This document shows, piece by piece, positions 22,933-32,499 of a stretch of 64,000 nt of DNA. The notes beneath the pieces are model-generated. The model searched no databases and was not told the DNA's origin. It saw only the letters and a program-made list of their open reading frames with translations. Within the stretch, counting starts at the first letter, position 1, and every line of letters begins with the position of its first letter. Made by a program: the position numbers and the translations under genes. This stretch comes from Nematostella vectensis. Lineage: Eukaryota; Cnidaria; Anthozoa; Actiniaria; Edwardsiidae. Location: contig NC_064041.1 in the NCBI RefSeq assembly GCF_932526225.1, positions 2,802,699-2,866,698 of the forward strand, read 5' to 3'.

Positions 22933-23286
22933 CTTCATCCGCACGCATGGGCAGAAGCCTCACTTTGTCGCAGTTCACCCAGCCCTTGTCCCCATCGTCA
23001 TAAGTCACGTGATAACGAGGCGCATACGGATTGGTCGAATCTATCTGCGTCACACGCCCTTTATAGTAATGGCAACGCCCCTCGAATGCGGCGATCACTC
23101 GTGCACCGATTGGCACGTGCGTGGGGTTGGGTACAAGGTCCACGATCACCGCGCTTACGTCACCAAGGTCATGTGATATGTTGTCGCCATCGTCGAAGGT
23201 CACATGGATCTTGCCATCTCTCACGTCAGTTACGCGCCCGAGGAAGTAGCGCCCATCTGACCAGCGGCCCCACACCATACAACCAA
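22933..23286 (-). CDS. Tudor-like tandem-domain exon 1
   Basis: The acceptor ACTGTTCAG and donor AAG|GTAGGT bound 354 nt (2 nt, 117 codons, 1 nt). It has the same two-module layout as the exon at 21790: MVWGRWSDGRYFLGRV, then IHVTFDDGDNISHDL; then GARVIAAFEGRCHYYKGRV, YHVTYDDGDKGWV and VRLLPMRADE. The junctions complete Val codons on both sides in phase 1. It is clearly a duplicate of exon 2 that has diverged substantially, so the duplication is old. It precedes exon 2 in transcript order. Confidence 0.85.
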
Positions 23287-23507
23287 CTGAACAGTGAATG
23301 TACAGCGTAGGTGGTTAATTTATAATTAATAACAATGATAATAGTAGTAGCAGCGTTATTAATCACCTGATATAGCATCTTTAAAAAAATAATATCATCA
23401 AAAAACTAATCACAGAAGATTTACACAAATAAAATATAACAAAAACAGCAAAGTTTGTTTGAGGATGTCATATCAACATGTTCGTGAACCATATCATTAT
23501 TGGCCAT

Positions 23508-23847
23508 TTATTTATAGGATCTACTTATTCTCGAATATACATAATTTACATACGTATTCTTATTGTGTCCTTCATGTCTTTTTCCTGCAATCTTTCTTAC
23601 CATACATATAATACTAAGCAATCAGAGCATCACTTCGAGCACAATGCATTTATTTTTTATTGCCAATTGTATAGTTTATTTATTTATAGGATCTACTTTA
23701 TTCTCGAATATACAAAATTTACACACGTATTCTTATTGTGTCCTTCATGTCTTTTTCCTGCAATCTTTCTTACCATACATATAATACTAAGCAATCAGAG
23801 CATCACTTCGAGCACAATGCATTTATTTTCTATTGCCAATTGTTTTT
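23508..23847. repeat. 172-bp tandem duplication in intron
   Basis: Two near-identical copies run from TTTATAGGATCTACTT to ATTGCCAATTGT (about 23508-23672 and 23680-23847). They are AT-rich and non-coding, and lie in the intron upstream of the first complete Tudor-like exon. Confidence 0.85.
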
Positions 23848-24059
23848 ACGAACATTATTTGTCTAGATCCAGGGGTTGATCCAGAATTTCAAAATGGGGG
23901 TTGAATAATGGCCGTATAGACGGCTTATAACTAATCCAGAGGTTCTTGGTAGGTCGCATAGATCTAACAATACACTTCATGCTGAATTCAAGGATTTGTC
24001 GCGTCAGCGAGGTTAGGCATTAATTTTCTTCAATATAATACTCAAAAAGGGGGCTGCAC

Positions 24060-25005
24060 AATGCTAAAGTTGTGACTGAACTGACTAAAGATGGAGATGA
24101 AAAGTATGTCAAGACTGATGTCCTGAAAGCCATAGACTCTCCTGAATTTTCTCCAACAGGAACATCAACGATGGTTGATGTGCCTATTAGTATGTACTTT
24201 GGTCAACTCAACGTATCACCACTGTTAGTTAACTGTATAGTTTCATAGGAGCAACTGGTGGATCTTGTTCAGTGGACAATTTCAGCTGCATTGCTTAAAA
24301 GTTCACATCAGAATATGTTGCCAAATGGTTGTCAAAAAGCGATGAGAATTGGCCACCAGTTGACGTCCGGGAGGCAATAATTGAAAAAGGGTTTCACGTT
24401 GTATCCAAAAATGCACCAGATTTGAGAAACACATGGCGTCTATCCACGTCTACTGCAGAACAGTTATTGTTTAAAAACGCCATGACTGCGTTTCAAAAGC
24501 TTGTGTATCTGGCCTTGAAGACTGTTTTGTATTCACATCTGAAACACGGAGAGTGCCAGTTCACTAAAATCGGAGAAGAAAACCCAGAAATACTCATCAC
24601 TTCCTTCATACCTAATCAAAACTGTTTTTGCGCGACAAAAGTCGCAAGGAAGCCCATTTCTGGAAGCAGGAAGATAATGGAAGGTTTTGTCACGCTTTTA
24701 AAGAGGTATTTGAGCTACTTGGCCGTAAGTTAACCTCGAAAGTGTGCGATAGTTTCTTGGTCCCCGGCATTAATGTCCTTGTGATTGTCGGGGTTATCTC
24801 AGAGGACAAATATGACACCATCAAAAGCAAAGTGCAAGAAATCGGCACAGATCCACAACTATATTTCCCGACTAATGTTAGGACGATGGAGGTACTCACT
24901 TCCAATTATGATCTGTTTATAAAGACTATTTGCAACATGGACTATCGCAGGCATAAGGTGCCATCAGCTCCGAGAGAAATAGATGCTCTCATGCTTGGTG
25001 CATAG
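24060..25005 (+). pseudogene. Mab-21-like domain pseudogene (antisense inside the Tudor-like gene)
   Basis: Protein-like segments run in order but in shifting frames. They are VVTELTKDGDEKYVKTDVL (24060 on), EYVAKWLSKSDENWPPVD with NTWRLSTSTAEQLLF and FQKLVYLALKTVLYSHLK (24302-24600), SYLIKTVF in a third frame, and EAHFWKQEDNGRFCHAF to VPGINVLVIV (24628 on), ending in TAG... at about 25005. The order WPP...WRLS.S.AE..L...Q...YL.LK...YL, then IKTVF and a hydrophobic C-terminal helix, matches the C-terminal half of Mab-21/cGAS-like nucleotidyltransferase-fold proteins. At least three frame changes and an in-frame TAG show it is broken. No flanking repeats or poly-A tail are evident. The catalytic N-terminal region is not recognisable. 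Confidence 0.5.
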
Positions 25006-25038
25006 AACCGTTCATGAAAAACATCAGGGTCGTTTGCA

Positions 25039-25127
25039 TAAAGTGTCTTTTAAAACAAATAATAATAATAATAATAAAGTGTCTTTTAAAACAAATAATA
25101 ATAATAATAAAGTGTCTTTTAAAACAG
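25039..25127. repeat. About 35-bp tandem repeat with (AAT)n
   Basis: AAAGTGTCTTTTAAAACAAA followed by (TAA)n occurs twice, and a third copy lacks the microsatellite. It lies just after the Mab-21-like remnant. Confidence 0.9.
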
Positions 25128-25575
25128 CGGTAGCGGATCAGGCGAGGGAAATGAGTAACCTCGTTTATTTTCGGGTCGCCGACATTAGATGGCTTCAACC
25201 CCCCCCCCCCTGGAAAAAATCTCGTTCTTCTTATAAATAGTATCTCCTAAAGACACGCACCAAGCAACTAACAAACTCTAGGGATTTAATTGCCATTGTT
25301 TATATCTTGGAGTCAATCTTTTCTGGGGGGATGGGAGGACTTAAAATTTGCTTGTCAGATATTTTCGTACATTTTCAGAAATTCACTTCCAATCCATTTC
25401 TCCGATTACTTCTTTTACAAGACAAAAGATAAGCTATTTTCACATAAGCCGACAACTTTTAAACCATATTCGTAATCTGTTGATGTCCGATATCCCAACT
25501 TACAAAACGTTAAAAGTTCGGCCGACAAAAAATAAAACCTCTTAACTGTTATCTCTCCTTCAAAGGCTGCAGGGC

Positions 25576-26213
25576 CCAATTGATGACAGTTACACTACGG
25601 AAGAGCGCTTGTTTCAACTAGGCGTCACGCAACTGTGGGAAAGAGCAAACCACTTGAAATGCCAATTTCACGAAGGAGGCAAGCGTTATTTTCAGCATGT
25701 TGAGCGCGGATTCTGTATCAAGATGTACGGACGATTGACAACTGCAGCCTGCTATGAGATACAGGACTTTGAGGAGGAAATGATATCATCACATAGGCGA
25801 GAAGTGGACGATGGAAGGAAAGCAAATCAAACATTTCACACCGAGAAAAATCCCCCATGCCAAACCCGTCATTGTCACCTGTGGCGAGGAAACGTACAAA
25901 ATTCGCGACAGAAAATTTGTGAAGCTAGATCTCTATGGACGTATTCTAAAGTGCTTCAGACTCAAAATGACAATCAAGAACTGGACAAGATTTCCCAGGA
26001 GGTGATTCCGGAATGGTCCGGGCATCCTGTGATATTAAAGGAAATGTCCATGACGCAGGCGAGCAACCCTGTGAAGAATTACACACTGTGTTTACTGTCC
26101 GAGATGGCACGGATGAAGATTATAGGAAATGCTGTGGTCTCACATGTGTAATTTTATCCCATAAAGTGTACAAATTTCAGAGCATACTAAGGGAAGGAAT
26201 AACACCAATGTGA
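25576..26213 (+). pseudogene. Unidentified decayed coding region, at least three frame changes
   Basis: Protein-like stretches follow one another in different frames. They are LFQLGVTQLWERANHLKCQF and GRLTTAACYEIQDFEEEM (frame of 25609), then HFTPRKIPHAKPVIVTCGEE and DRKFVKLDLYGRILKCFR (frame of 25811), then KISQEVIPEWSGHPVILKEM (frame of 25609 again), then LHTVFTVRDGTDEDYRKCCG (frame of 26013). The smooth succession indicates one ancestral gene with small indels. I do not recognise the family. It lies on the same strand as the Mab-21-like remnant 570 bp upstream and may belong to the same ancient gene, but no shared frame or intron proves this. Confidence 0.5.
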
Positions 26214-26392
26214 ATAGAAAGAGCGAAAAGGCTGAAAGAAATATATACCAAAATTATATAACATATAAAATTCCCTCAACTTGCATTTTCATGAACTAAA
26301 GAGGAATATACCATATTCTAAAAGAAAAGAAAGGGATCCCCCTACTCTTCTCTATTTGGAAACTCTGATCGCCCCCTAGAAGGCGGTGATAG

Positions 26393-26515
26393 AGAAGATG
26401 ATGGTGGTGGCGATGGTGATAGCGGTGGGTGGGTAATGGTTATGGTTATGATGGTTATGGTGATGGAGATGGAGATGATAGTGACGACGATGATGATGGC
26501 GATACAGCAGTCAGT
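26393..26515. repeat. GAT/GGT-rich simple repeat
   Basis: Degenerate GATGGTGATGG-type trinucleotide and hexanucleotide repeats. No other content. Confidence 0.9.
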
Positions 26516-26634
26516 ATAGACTGGCGGTGTTTAATCTAAGTGATAGCGACATCCATGGCAAAGATTTGCGAAATCCTACTCATTTGCAAAATACACAGTA
26601 GAATCACGTTAGCCTAGATACTCTATCCTCTTGC

Positions 26635-26762
26635 CAACCTGAACTCGGATATCTCTATTCCCTCACTTAACCAAACTCGGATGACTCTATTCCCTCACTA
26701 AACCAAAGTCGGATGACTCTATCCCCTCGCTAAACCAAACTAGGTTAACTCTATCCCCCAGA
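26635..26762. repeat. About 34-bp tandem repeat, 3-4 copies
   Basis: The unit ACTCTATTCCCTCACTAAAC followed by CAAACTCGGATG recurs with point changes between 26640 and 26760. It is non-coding and lies just downstream (in gene orientation) of the exon at 26841. Confidence 0.8.
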
Positions 26763-26840
26763 TAAGAAACATCCATTGTTGTGGAAACCACCGTCCCCTC
26801 CCCTTCTTATGATAATCACTAAGACAAAAATACATCTCAC

Positions 26841-26950
26841 CTTGCTCTCGTCGAAGCGGTACGCGTCGGACTTCGTCCAGATTGCACCAGATGCTAGCGC
26901 CATCGTCAAAGTTAAGCAGGAAGCGAGGGTGGGAGCTCATGACGGCAAGT
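26841..26950 (-). CDS. Partial Tudor-like exon of the same gene, 5' side lost at a palindrome
   Basis: The donor CAAG|GTGAGA at 26841/26840 leaves phase 1, which fits the exon at 23286 exactly. The coding part reads SSHPRFLLNFDDGASIWCNL then DEVRRVPLRREQ, corresponding to the last third of a Tudor-like module (compare YHVTYDDGDKGWV). The first part of the module (the VxAxW...YxGxV strands) is absent, because the sequence runs into a 41-bp fold-back at 26933-26973. No good acceptor is visible. The exon may be truncated, making the gene's 5' region broken in this assembly, or an unusually short exon may start near 26950. The 5' boundary is uncertain. Confidence 0.55.
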
Positions 26951-26973
26951 GAGACACTTGCCGTCATAAGCTC
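26933..26973. repeat. 19-bp fold-back palindrome with 3-nt loop
   Basis: GAGCTCATGACGGCAAGTG, AGA and CACTTGCCGTCATAAGCTC form arms that pair over 19 bp with a single mismatch. It sits exactly where the Tudor-like coding similarity ends. Confidence 0.9.
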
Positions 26974-27888
26974 TAACGTACCCCTTTACTTTAGAGAGTT
27001 GATTATTGAGTTCATATTTATTGCAATTATCCAATATTTAGAATTTTTGACATTAAAATTGATCTCCAGACTAGCTAGAGTTAGTTAGAAACTCAGTTAA
27101 AACATAATAAATTCGCCTTTGTCACCAACTTATGTTGTTGTTACTGTTAATCTAGGGGAAAAAATAGTTTGCACTAAAAGCTTACGCACTAAAACTTTCT
27201 GACCAAATTTAATTATCACGTTTTTAATTTCTTTGTGTTTGTTCGGATAAACCTTTTTTAGTTTCTTTATTTTTATTTCCTTTCTTACTCTTATTTAATT
27301 CAAGGAAAATAAAATAAAATATGCTGTACAAAATATTTTACCATTCTAGAAAAAAATATTTGAATAAATACATGAATAAAGTAATTAGAATAAAAACAGA
27401 GTTTTACAGCCGTCACTGGCGTTCTTTTCGGGTTTCCTGTGGTGTTTTGATGTGACATCACCCGAATCCCTCTTTTGCATCACAGCCAACCAAAAGAATC
27501 CCGAACAGAAAGCAGTGAACTGGGCTGATAGTTTTATATTTTGTCTTATAAGTGTGAAATATATTGTAATTATTATAATGCAGCTCTTATGCTATTGTAA
27601 TTCTTTTTCTCAGGAACACCAAATTTAACTACTTAGTACTATTTAATAAATAGTGTTTCACAATTATATTGTTTGTGGTCTGATAATTATTGTGGTCTGA
27701 TACTGTAATTAGATAGTACAACTCCTATGTTGAACTAGTAGAAATTAGAGTTTCTCAGCTTAAAATAGTAATCTGAGTTTTCCAAGATCGCTTAAGAATG
27801 AAACATAAAATATAGCAAAATTTGCCAAGATCGCCTAAAATTGCCCAAGACTACGGCGATCTTAAGACCCGGAGTAGGCCTATGAATA
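26974..27888. other. AT-rich non-coding stretch
   Basis: No coding or RNA gene recognised. It contains small direct repeats such as TGTGGTCTGATAATTATTG (27674 on) and CAAGATCGC/TAAAATTGCC near 27780-27850. Confidence 0.5.
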
Positions 27889-27904
27889 TCGTGCTGTATA
27901 AAAG
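27889..27904. repeat. Left target-site duplication of the Penelope-like insertion
   Basis: TCGTGCTGTATAAAAG here matches 31818-31833 exactly, flanking the composite retroelement. Confidence 0.75.
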
Positions 27905-27933
27905 AATTAATACTCCAAAAACTGGAAATCGAC

Positions 27934-27975
27934 TCTGCCAAATTTTCGTCTTTAATAAGACTTCTTCAGGGCAGA
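27934..27975 (-). ncRNA. Hammerhead-like ribozyme motif of the full Penelope-like copy
   Basis: On the minus strand: TCTGCC, CTGAAGA, an extra A, a stem GTCTT-ATTA-AAGAC, GAAA, ATTT and GGCAGA. The outer TCTGCC/GGCAGA strands pair over 6 bp and the inner stem over 5 bp. CUGANGA and GAAA are the hammerhead core boxes, and Penelope-like elements are known to carry such motifs. The extra A before stem II and the minimal third stem are atypical, so cleavage activity is unproven. Confidence 0.55.
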
Positions 27976-28096
27976 CTGAAGAAGGTTAATCGTTACAAGC
28001 TTATTTACATCAGAATAGTGGCGCGAGACGCAAAAACATTACAACTGACAAAAACGCGCATTTTCTAGAATAGCGCGCGCTATGGATAAAAAGAAT

Positions 28097-30439
28097 TTAC
28101 ACATCTCTACGTGGGTTCCTACTACAAAAAAAGTCATCACTATTAAGACCCCGCGGGTAGATAGACTTAAGCCGATAAGCCCACTGGGCTTCCCTTTCCC
28201 TAAGCTGAGCCTCAGAGTTACACTTATCTATAAGTTGTACCATAACATTATTAAGACCTAAATGATTGTCGCAATGAAAATGTTGATAGATAAGTTCATC
28301 CTTAACTTTCTCACTAACCGGTAAACTAGGGTGCTTATTTAACCTACTTTTATGATTATTAAAACGCTTCCTAAAACTATTGATAGTAGACCCTACGTAT
28401 TGCTTGCTACACATAGAGCAAGTAATTAGATAAACAACAAAATCTGAGTTACAGTCCAAGTCAAAATTAATGACATATTTCTTATTAGTAACTGTACTGC
28501 GAAACTCCCGCCCTGTCTTAAGAAAGTTACACACCCTACACCTTTTACCGCCACACTTACCACAACCTCTAACCTGAGTACCATCCTCTTTAAGAGAGGA
28601 GTGCACCAACATATCCTTTAAACTCCTAGGTTTCCTATAAGCCACCATAGGTACCCTACCAATAGCACCCCTACATCTACTAGAAGATTCTAGAACTGGC
28701 TGTAAATTACGAAGAATACCAGGTAAATTAGGTAAAGCTGGATGAAAAGTGACTACAAAAGGTACACGATCATTCTTACCTTTACGCCTGTCTTTCAATG
28801 TGTCGTCCCTAGGAATACGTCTAACCCGGTCAACTTCCCTCCCCACAAACCTGCTGTCATAACCCCTATCAACCAAATAACCTTGTAACTCTAATACCCT
28901 CTTTTCGAAAGAAGAGTCTTCCAAACATATCCTACAAATACGTAGTGCCTGCCCAAAAGGCCGAATGCCTTTCTTACAAGCAGACGGATGACAGGACGTA
29001 TGAAAAAGATATTGATGCTTATCAGTAGGCTTACTATACAGATCTGTAGATATTAACCCGTCCCTAAGAGTAAGTGAAACATCCAAAAAATTAACCTGAC
29101 TAGTGGACCACTCAAACGTAAATTTTATAGTTCTATGTATCGAGTTCATGTGAGCCATAAACTCTCTCAGAGTGTCCTCACCTTCAGTCCAGATCATGAA
29201 AATGTCATCGATATACCTACGCCATAAATAAGGCTTAACTGGAGAAGAGTCTATGATATCCTTTTCAACTTTAGCCATAAAAAGATTAGCATATGATGGT
29301 GCCATTCTAGTACCTATAGCCGTACCTAATACCTGTAAATAATGCTTCTTATTAAATACTAAGTTATTATTCTCCAGGACAATGCGAGCTAAGTCCACAA
29401 GGTCCTCAGTAGGAATATAATTACCTGTTAACTTACCACGTTTGTCCAAAGCGGCTTTAAGAGCCTCCAACCCCTCATCATGGGGTATGTGGGGGTAAAG
29501 CCCAACCACATCTGCTGTGACTAAGATAGCCCCCTGAGGTAAAGTTCCCATTTCTCTCACTATATTAAGAAAATGTTTAGTATCCTTAATATGGGATGGT
29601 ATAGATGGCACCAAATCCTTAATATGATAATCTACAAACTCAGATATCTTTTCAGTGCAAGTATTACACCCCGATATGACTGGCCTACCTGGGTTACCCT
29701 TCTTATGTATTTTAGGAAGGAGATAAAATCGACCTGCCCTAGGCTTACCATTGATGATAAGATAATCTAGAGTCTTATCATCTATAAATCCATCAGCAGA
29801 CAACTTACGTACCCTTCTATTTACTAGCTCCGTAATATACTGCGTGAGATCCTTGGTTTCCTTATATACTTCCTTGTCACTGAGCTGTCTCAATGCCTCT
29901 TGAATATACTTATCCTTATCCATGACCACTACCCCAGACCCCTTATCCGCCTCTTTTATAACTATATCCTTAGCATACCTTAAATCCTTAAGAGCTCGGC
30001 GTTCATCCTGTGTCAAATTACTATAAATCTTACCTTGTTTGGTTGAAGATAAGATCTCTTCCTCCAAGGCTTTAGCGTACGCATCTATAGCAATTTCGCG
30101 ACCTTTTTCTGGACACCAAGATGATTTTTTTCTAAAAGCTGGGGTTTCCGAAAAATCTGCATCTACGGCATCCGGATCATAAAAAAATTCCCTTAACCTT
30201 ATACGCCTAACGAAATCATTAATATCCTTACGTAAAGCAAAAACATCCAACTCATTAGGAGTAGGACAAAATTTAAGACCCTTAGAAAGAAGAGCAACCT
30301 CCCCACGGCTAAGTTCCCGGCTAGATAAATTAACAACTACGTTAAGACCCATAGTAGACTCCCCCACTGTACTAGTAACCGTATTAGTATTAATAGTTTC
30401 TGGAATAGACCCAGATAATGTTCCAACAACACTGTCCAC
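28097..30439 (-). CDS. Penelope-like reverse transcriptase with GIY-YIG endonuclease (full, 780 aa)
   Basis: A single uninterrupted frame. The N-terminal part has NLSSRELSRGEVALLSKGL (residues 37-55) and a KEADKGSGVVVMD block (162-174). Reverse transcriptase motifs follow: LPKIHKKGNPGRPVISG (241-257), the first catalytic Asp in TADVVGLYPHIP (308-319), GTAIGTRMAPSYANLFM (372-388), and the catalytic YIDD (409-412). Next comes a cysteine knuckle CGKC...CRVC (626-637), and then a GIY-YIG nuclease domain with VVYLITC and QYVGST (668-685), Arg/His in FRKRFNNH, and REREAQW near 747-753. The length and order fit endonuclease-bearing Penelope-like elements, which prime reverse transcription at nicked target DNA. 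The reading frame is intact, so this copy could be active or very recently so. Confidence 0.92.
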   Translation of the reverse strand: MDSVVGTLSGSIPETINTNTVTSTVGESTMGLNVVVNLSSRELSRGEVALLSKGLKFCPTPNELDVFALRKDINDFVRRIRLREFFYDPDAVDADFSETPAFRKKSSWCPEKGREIAIDAYAKALEEEILSSTKQGKIYSNLTQDERRALKDLRYAKDIVIKEADKGSGVVVMDKDKYIQEALRQLSDKEVYKETKDLTQYITELVNRRVRKLSADGFIDDKTLDYLIINGKPRAGRFYLLPKIHKKGNPGRPVISGCNTCTEKISEFVDYHIKDLVPSIPSHIKDTKHFLNIVREMGTLPQGAILVTADVVGLYPHIPHDEGLEALKAALDKRGKLTGNYIPTEDLVDLARIVLENNNLVFNKKHYLQVLGTAIGTRMAPSYANLFMAKVEKDIIDSSPVKPYLWRRYIDDIFMIWTEGEDTLREFMAHMNSIHRTIKFTFEWSTSQVNFLDVSLTLRDGLISTDLYSKPTDKHQYLFHTSCHPSACKKGIRPFGQALRICRICLEDSSFEKRVLELQGYLVDRGYDSRFVGREVDRVRRIPRDDTLKDRRKGKNDRVPFVVTFHPALPNLPGILRNLQPVLESSSRCRGAIGRVPMVAYRKPRSLKDMLVHSSLKEDGTQVRGCGKCGGKRCRVCNFLKTGREFRSTVTNKKYVINFDLDCNSDFVVYLITCSMCSKQYVGSTINSFRKRFNNHKSRLNKHPSLPVSEKVKDELIYQHFHCDNHLGLNNVMVQLIDKCNSEAQLREREAQWAYRLKSIYPRGLNSDDFFCSRNPRRDV

Positions 30440-30483
30440 ACCGCGAGCCTCGTGTTCCGCTCCTCCATCAATGAACTGATCAA

Positions 30484-31578
30484 TGGACTGAAGGTGAGGA
30501 CACTCTGAGAGAGTTTATGGCTCACATGAACTCGATACATAGAACTATAAAATTTACGTTTGAGTGGTCCACTAGTCAGGTTAATTTTTTGGATGTTTCA
30601 CTTACTCTTAGGGACGGGTTAATATCTACAGATCTGTATAGTAAGCCTACTGATAAGCATCAATATCTTTTTCATACGTCCTGTCATCCGTCTGCTTGTA
30701 AGAAAGGCATTCGGCCTTTTGGGCAGGCACTACGTATTTGTAGGATATGTTTGGAAGACTCTTCTTTCGAAAAGAGGGTATTAGAGTTACAAGGTTATTT
30801 GGTTGATAGGGGTTATGACAGCAGGTTTGTGGGGAGGGAAGTTGACCGGGTTAGACGTATTCCTAGGGACGACACATTGAAAGACAGGCGTAAAGGTAAG
30901 AATGATCGTGTACCTTTTGTAGTCACTTTTCATCCAGCTTTACCTAATTTACCTGGTATTCTTCGTAATTTACAGCCAGTTCTAGAATCTTCTAGTAGAT
31001 GTAGGGGTGCTATTGGTAGGGTACCTATGGTGGCTTATAGGAAACCTAGGAGTTTAAAGGATATGTTGGTGCACTCCTCTCTTAAAGAGGATGGTACTCA
31101 GGTTAGAGGTTGTGGTAAGTGTGGCGGTAAAAGGTGTAGGGTGTGTAACTTTCTTAAGACAGGGCGGGAGTTTCGCAGTACAGTTACTAATAAGAAATAT
31201 GTCATTAATTTTGACTTGGACTGTAACTCAGATTTTGTTGTTTATCTAATTACTTGCTCTATGTGTAGCAAGCAATACGTAGGGTCTACTATCAATAGTT
31301 TTAGGAAGCGTTTTAATAATCATAAAAGTAGGTTAAATAAGCACCCTAGTTTACCGGTTAGTGAGAAAGTTAAGGATGAACTTATCTATCAACATTTTCA
31401 TTGCGACAATCATTTAGGTCTTAATAATGTTATGGTACAACTTATAGATAAGTGTAACTCTGAGGCTCAGCTTAGGGAAAGGGAAGCCCAGTGGGCTTAT
31501 CGGCTTAAGTCTATCTACCCGCGGGGTCTTAATAGTGATGACTTTTTTTGTAGTAGGAACCCACGTAGAGATGTGTAA
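30484..31578 (+). pseudogene. 5'-truncated copy of the Penelope-like ORF (last 353 codons from the first Met)
   Basis: Similarity to the full copy begins abruptly at 30484, after the catalytic YIDD segment. The open part from 30517 to 31578 is identical in translation to residues 428-780 of the full copy, including the cysteine knuckle and GIY-YIG domain. It lacks the palm and fingers of the reverse transcriptase, so it cannot act alone. It lies head to head with the full ORF, only 44 bp from that ORF's start codon. Confidence 0.9.
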
Positions 31579-31699
31579 ATTCTTTTTATCCATAGCGCGC
31601 GCTATTCTAGAAAATGCGCGTTTTTGTCAGTTGTAATGTTTTTGCGTCTCGCGCCACTATTCTGATGTAAATAAGCTTGTAACGATTCACCTTCTTCAG

Positions 31700-31741
31700 T
31701 CTGCCCTGAAGAAGTCTTATTAAAAACGAAAATTTGGCAGA
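31700..31741 (+). ncRNA. Hammerhead-like motif of the truncated copy, stem II weakened
   Basis: This is the same 42-nt motif as at 27934-27975, but the inner stem reads GTCTT-ATTA-AAAAC, replacing one G of the 3' arm by A. That breaks a C-G pair. The core boxes CTGAAGA and GAAA and the outer TCTGCC/GGCAGA stem are unchanged. Confidence 0.5.
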
Positions 31742-31817
31742 GTCGATTTCCAGTTTTTGGAGTATTAATTCATTGTTCTGGTACGAGATCGCGACAGTTT
31801 GGGCTTTTTGATTCTAT

Positions 31818-31833
31818 TCGTGCTGTATAAAAG
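31818..31833. repeat. Right target-site duplication of the Penelope-like insertion
   Basis: Exact copy of 27889-27904 in direct orientation. Confidence 0.75.
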
Positions 31834-31976
31834 TATATACCACGAAAAACTATAGAAAGCTTGTTTTTTTACAACACAGACAACGAAAACAGTATTTTAC
31901 AAAATCAAAACAGCAACTTGGTTGTTTACGTAGCTTACGCAGCGATTCGGTTTGATTAGAGAAAAAGGTTGATTCC

Positions 31977-32499
31977 ATAAGACAAAACGATGTATCTGAG
32001 CTATAATCTGCTTGAGTAGCGTTTACCGACTTATAAAAACTGCAATATATTCATATTTGCTCACTGTAATTGTTTTTAATTCATGACAGGAAAAAAAGAC
32101 TTCTTGTAGAAAGTAAACCTTCGCCACCTTTGGGTTGAGATAATATATTACTGGAAATGTAGGATTCTGTTTTAATGTCTTGCCATGAATAATCAGCAAT
32201 GCATTCCTGAACATAAAACTATGAAAATAGCAGTTCTTTACAATACTGTATACATGAACTGTATACAGTATAACATTCAAGTGCCATTTACAATTAAAGA
32301 GACACTCCACATCCATTAAGACATTTTGTAGTACAAAACAATTAAAAGTTCCGCATTTCACTTTTGGTTGCATATTTTTTTAGCTCTCCTAACACAATTT
32401 TGTTATTTTGTTTTTTTTCCTTAAACAAATAAATATCAAGTGGAGCTAACAGTATATTACTGCGATGACAATCTGTGTTAAGATTATCTTAATACAAAA
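31977..32499. repeat. D1 leader of the tandem segmental duplication, copy a
   Basis: From ATAAGACAAAACGATGTATC to the CACACACCCCTTT junction this matches 47347-47879 closely in direct orientation. One difference is TGAACTGTATACAGTATAAC here against a longer unrelated stretch in copy b. A 116-codon minus-strand frame (32023-32373) is partly kept in copy b (47393-47665) but shifts at that difference. It may be a decayed exon; no family is recognised. Confidence 0.8.

Larger units (their letters stand above)
27905..31817. mobile_element. Composite Penelope-like retroelement, head-to-head full and truncated copies
   Basis: A full-length minus-strand element (ORF 28097-30439, 3' region 27905-28096) is joined at its 5' end to a 5'-truncated plus-strand copy (30484-31771). 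The arms 27904-29191 and 30484-31771 are both 1288 bp and nearly identical in inverted orientation. A 16-bp direct duplication flanks the whole. About 46 bp of extra sequence (31772-31817) lies between the right arm and the right duplication. Head-to-head truncated copies are a known product of Penelope-like retrotransposition, so this was probably inserted as a unit. Confidence 0.85.

Noticed and set aside
29573-29770. Small plus-strand ORF inside the Penelope-like gene
   Set aside because: Antisense shadow of the 780-codon reverse transcriptase frame.
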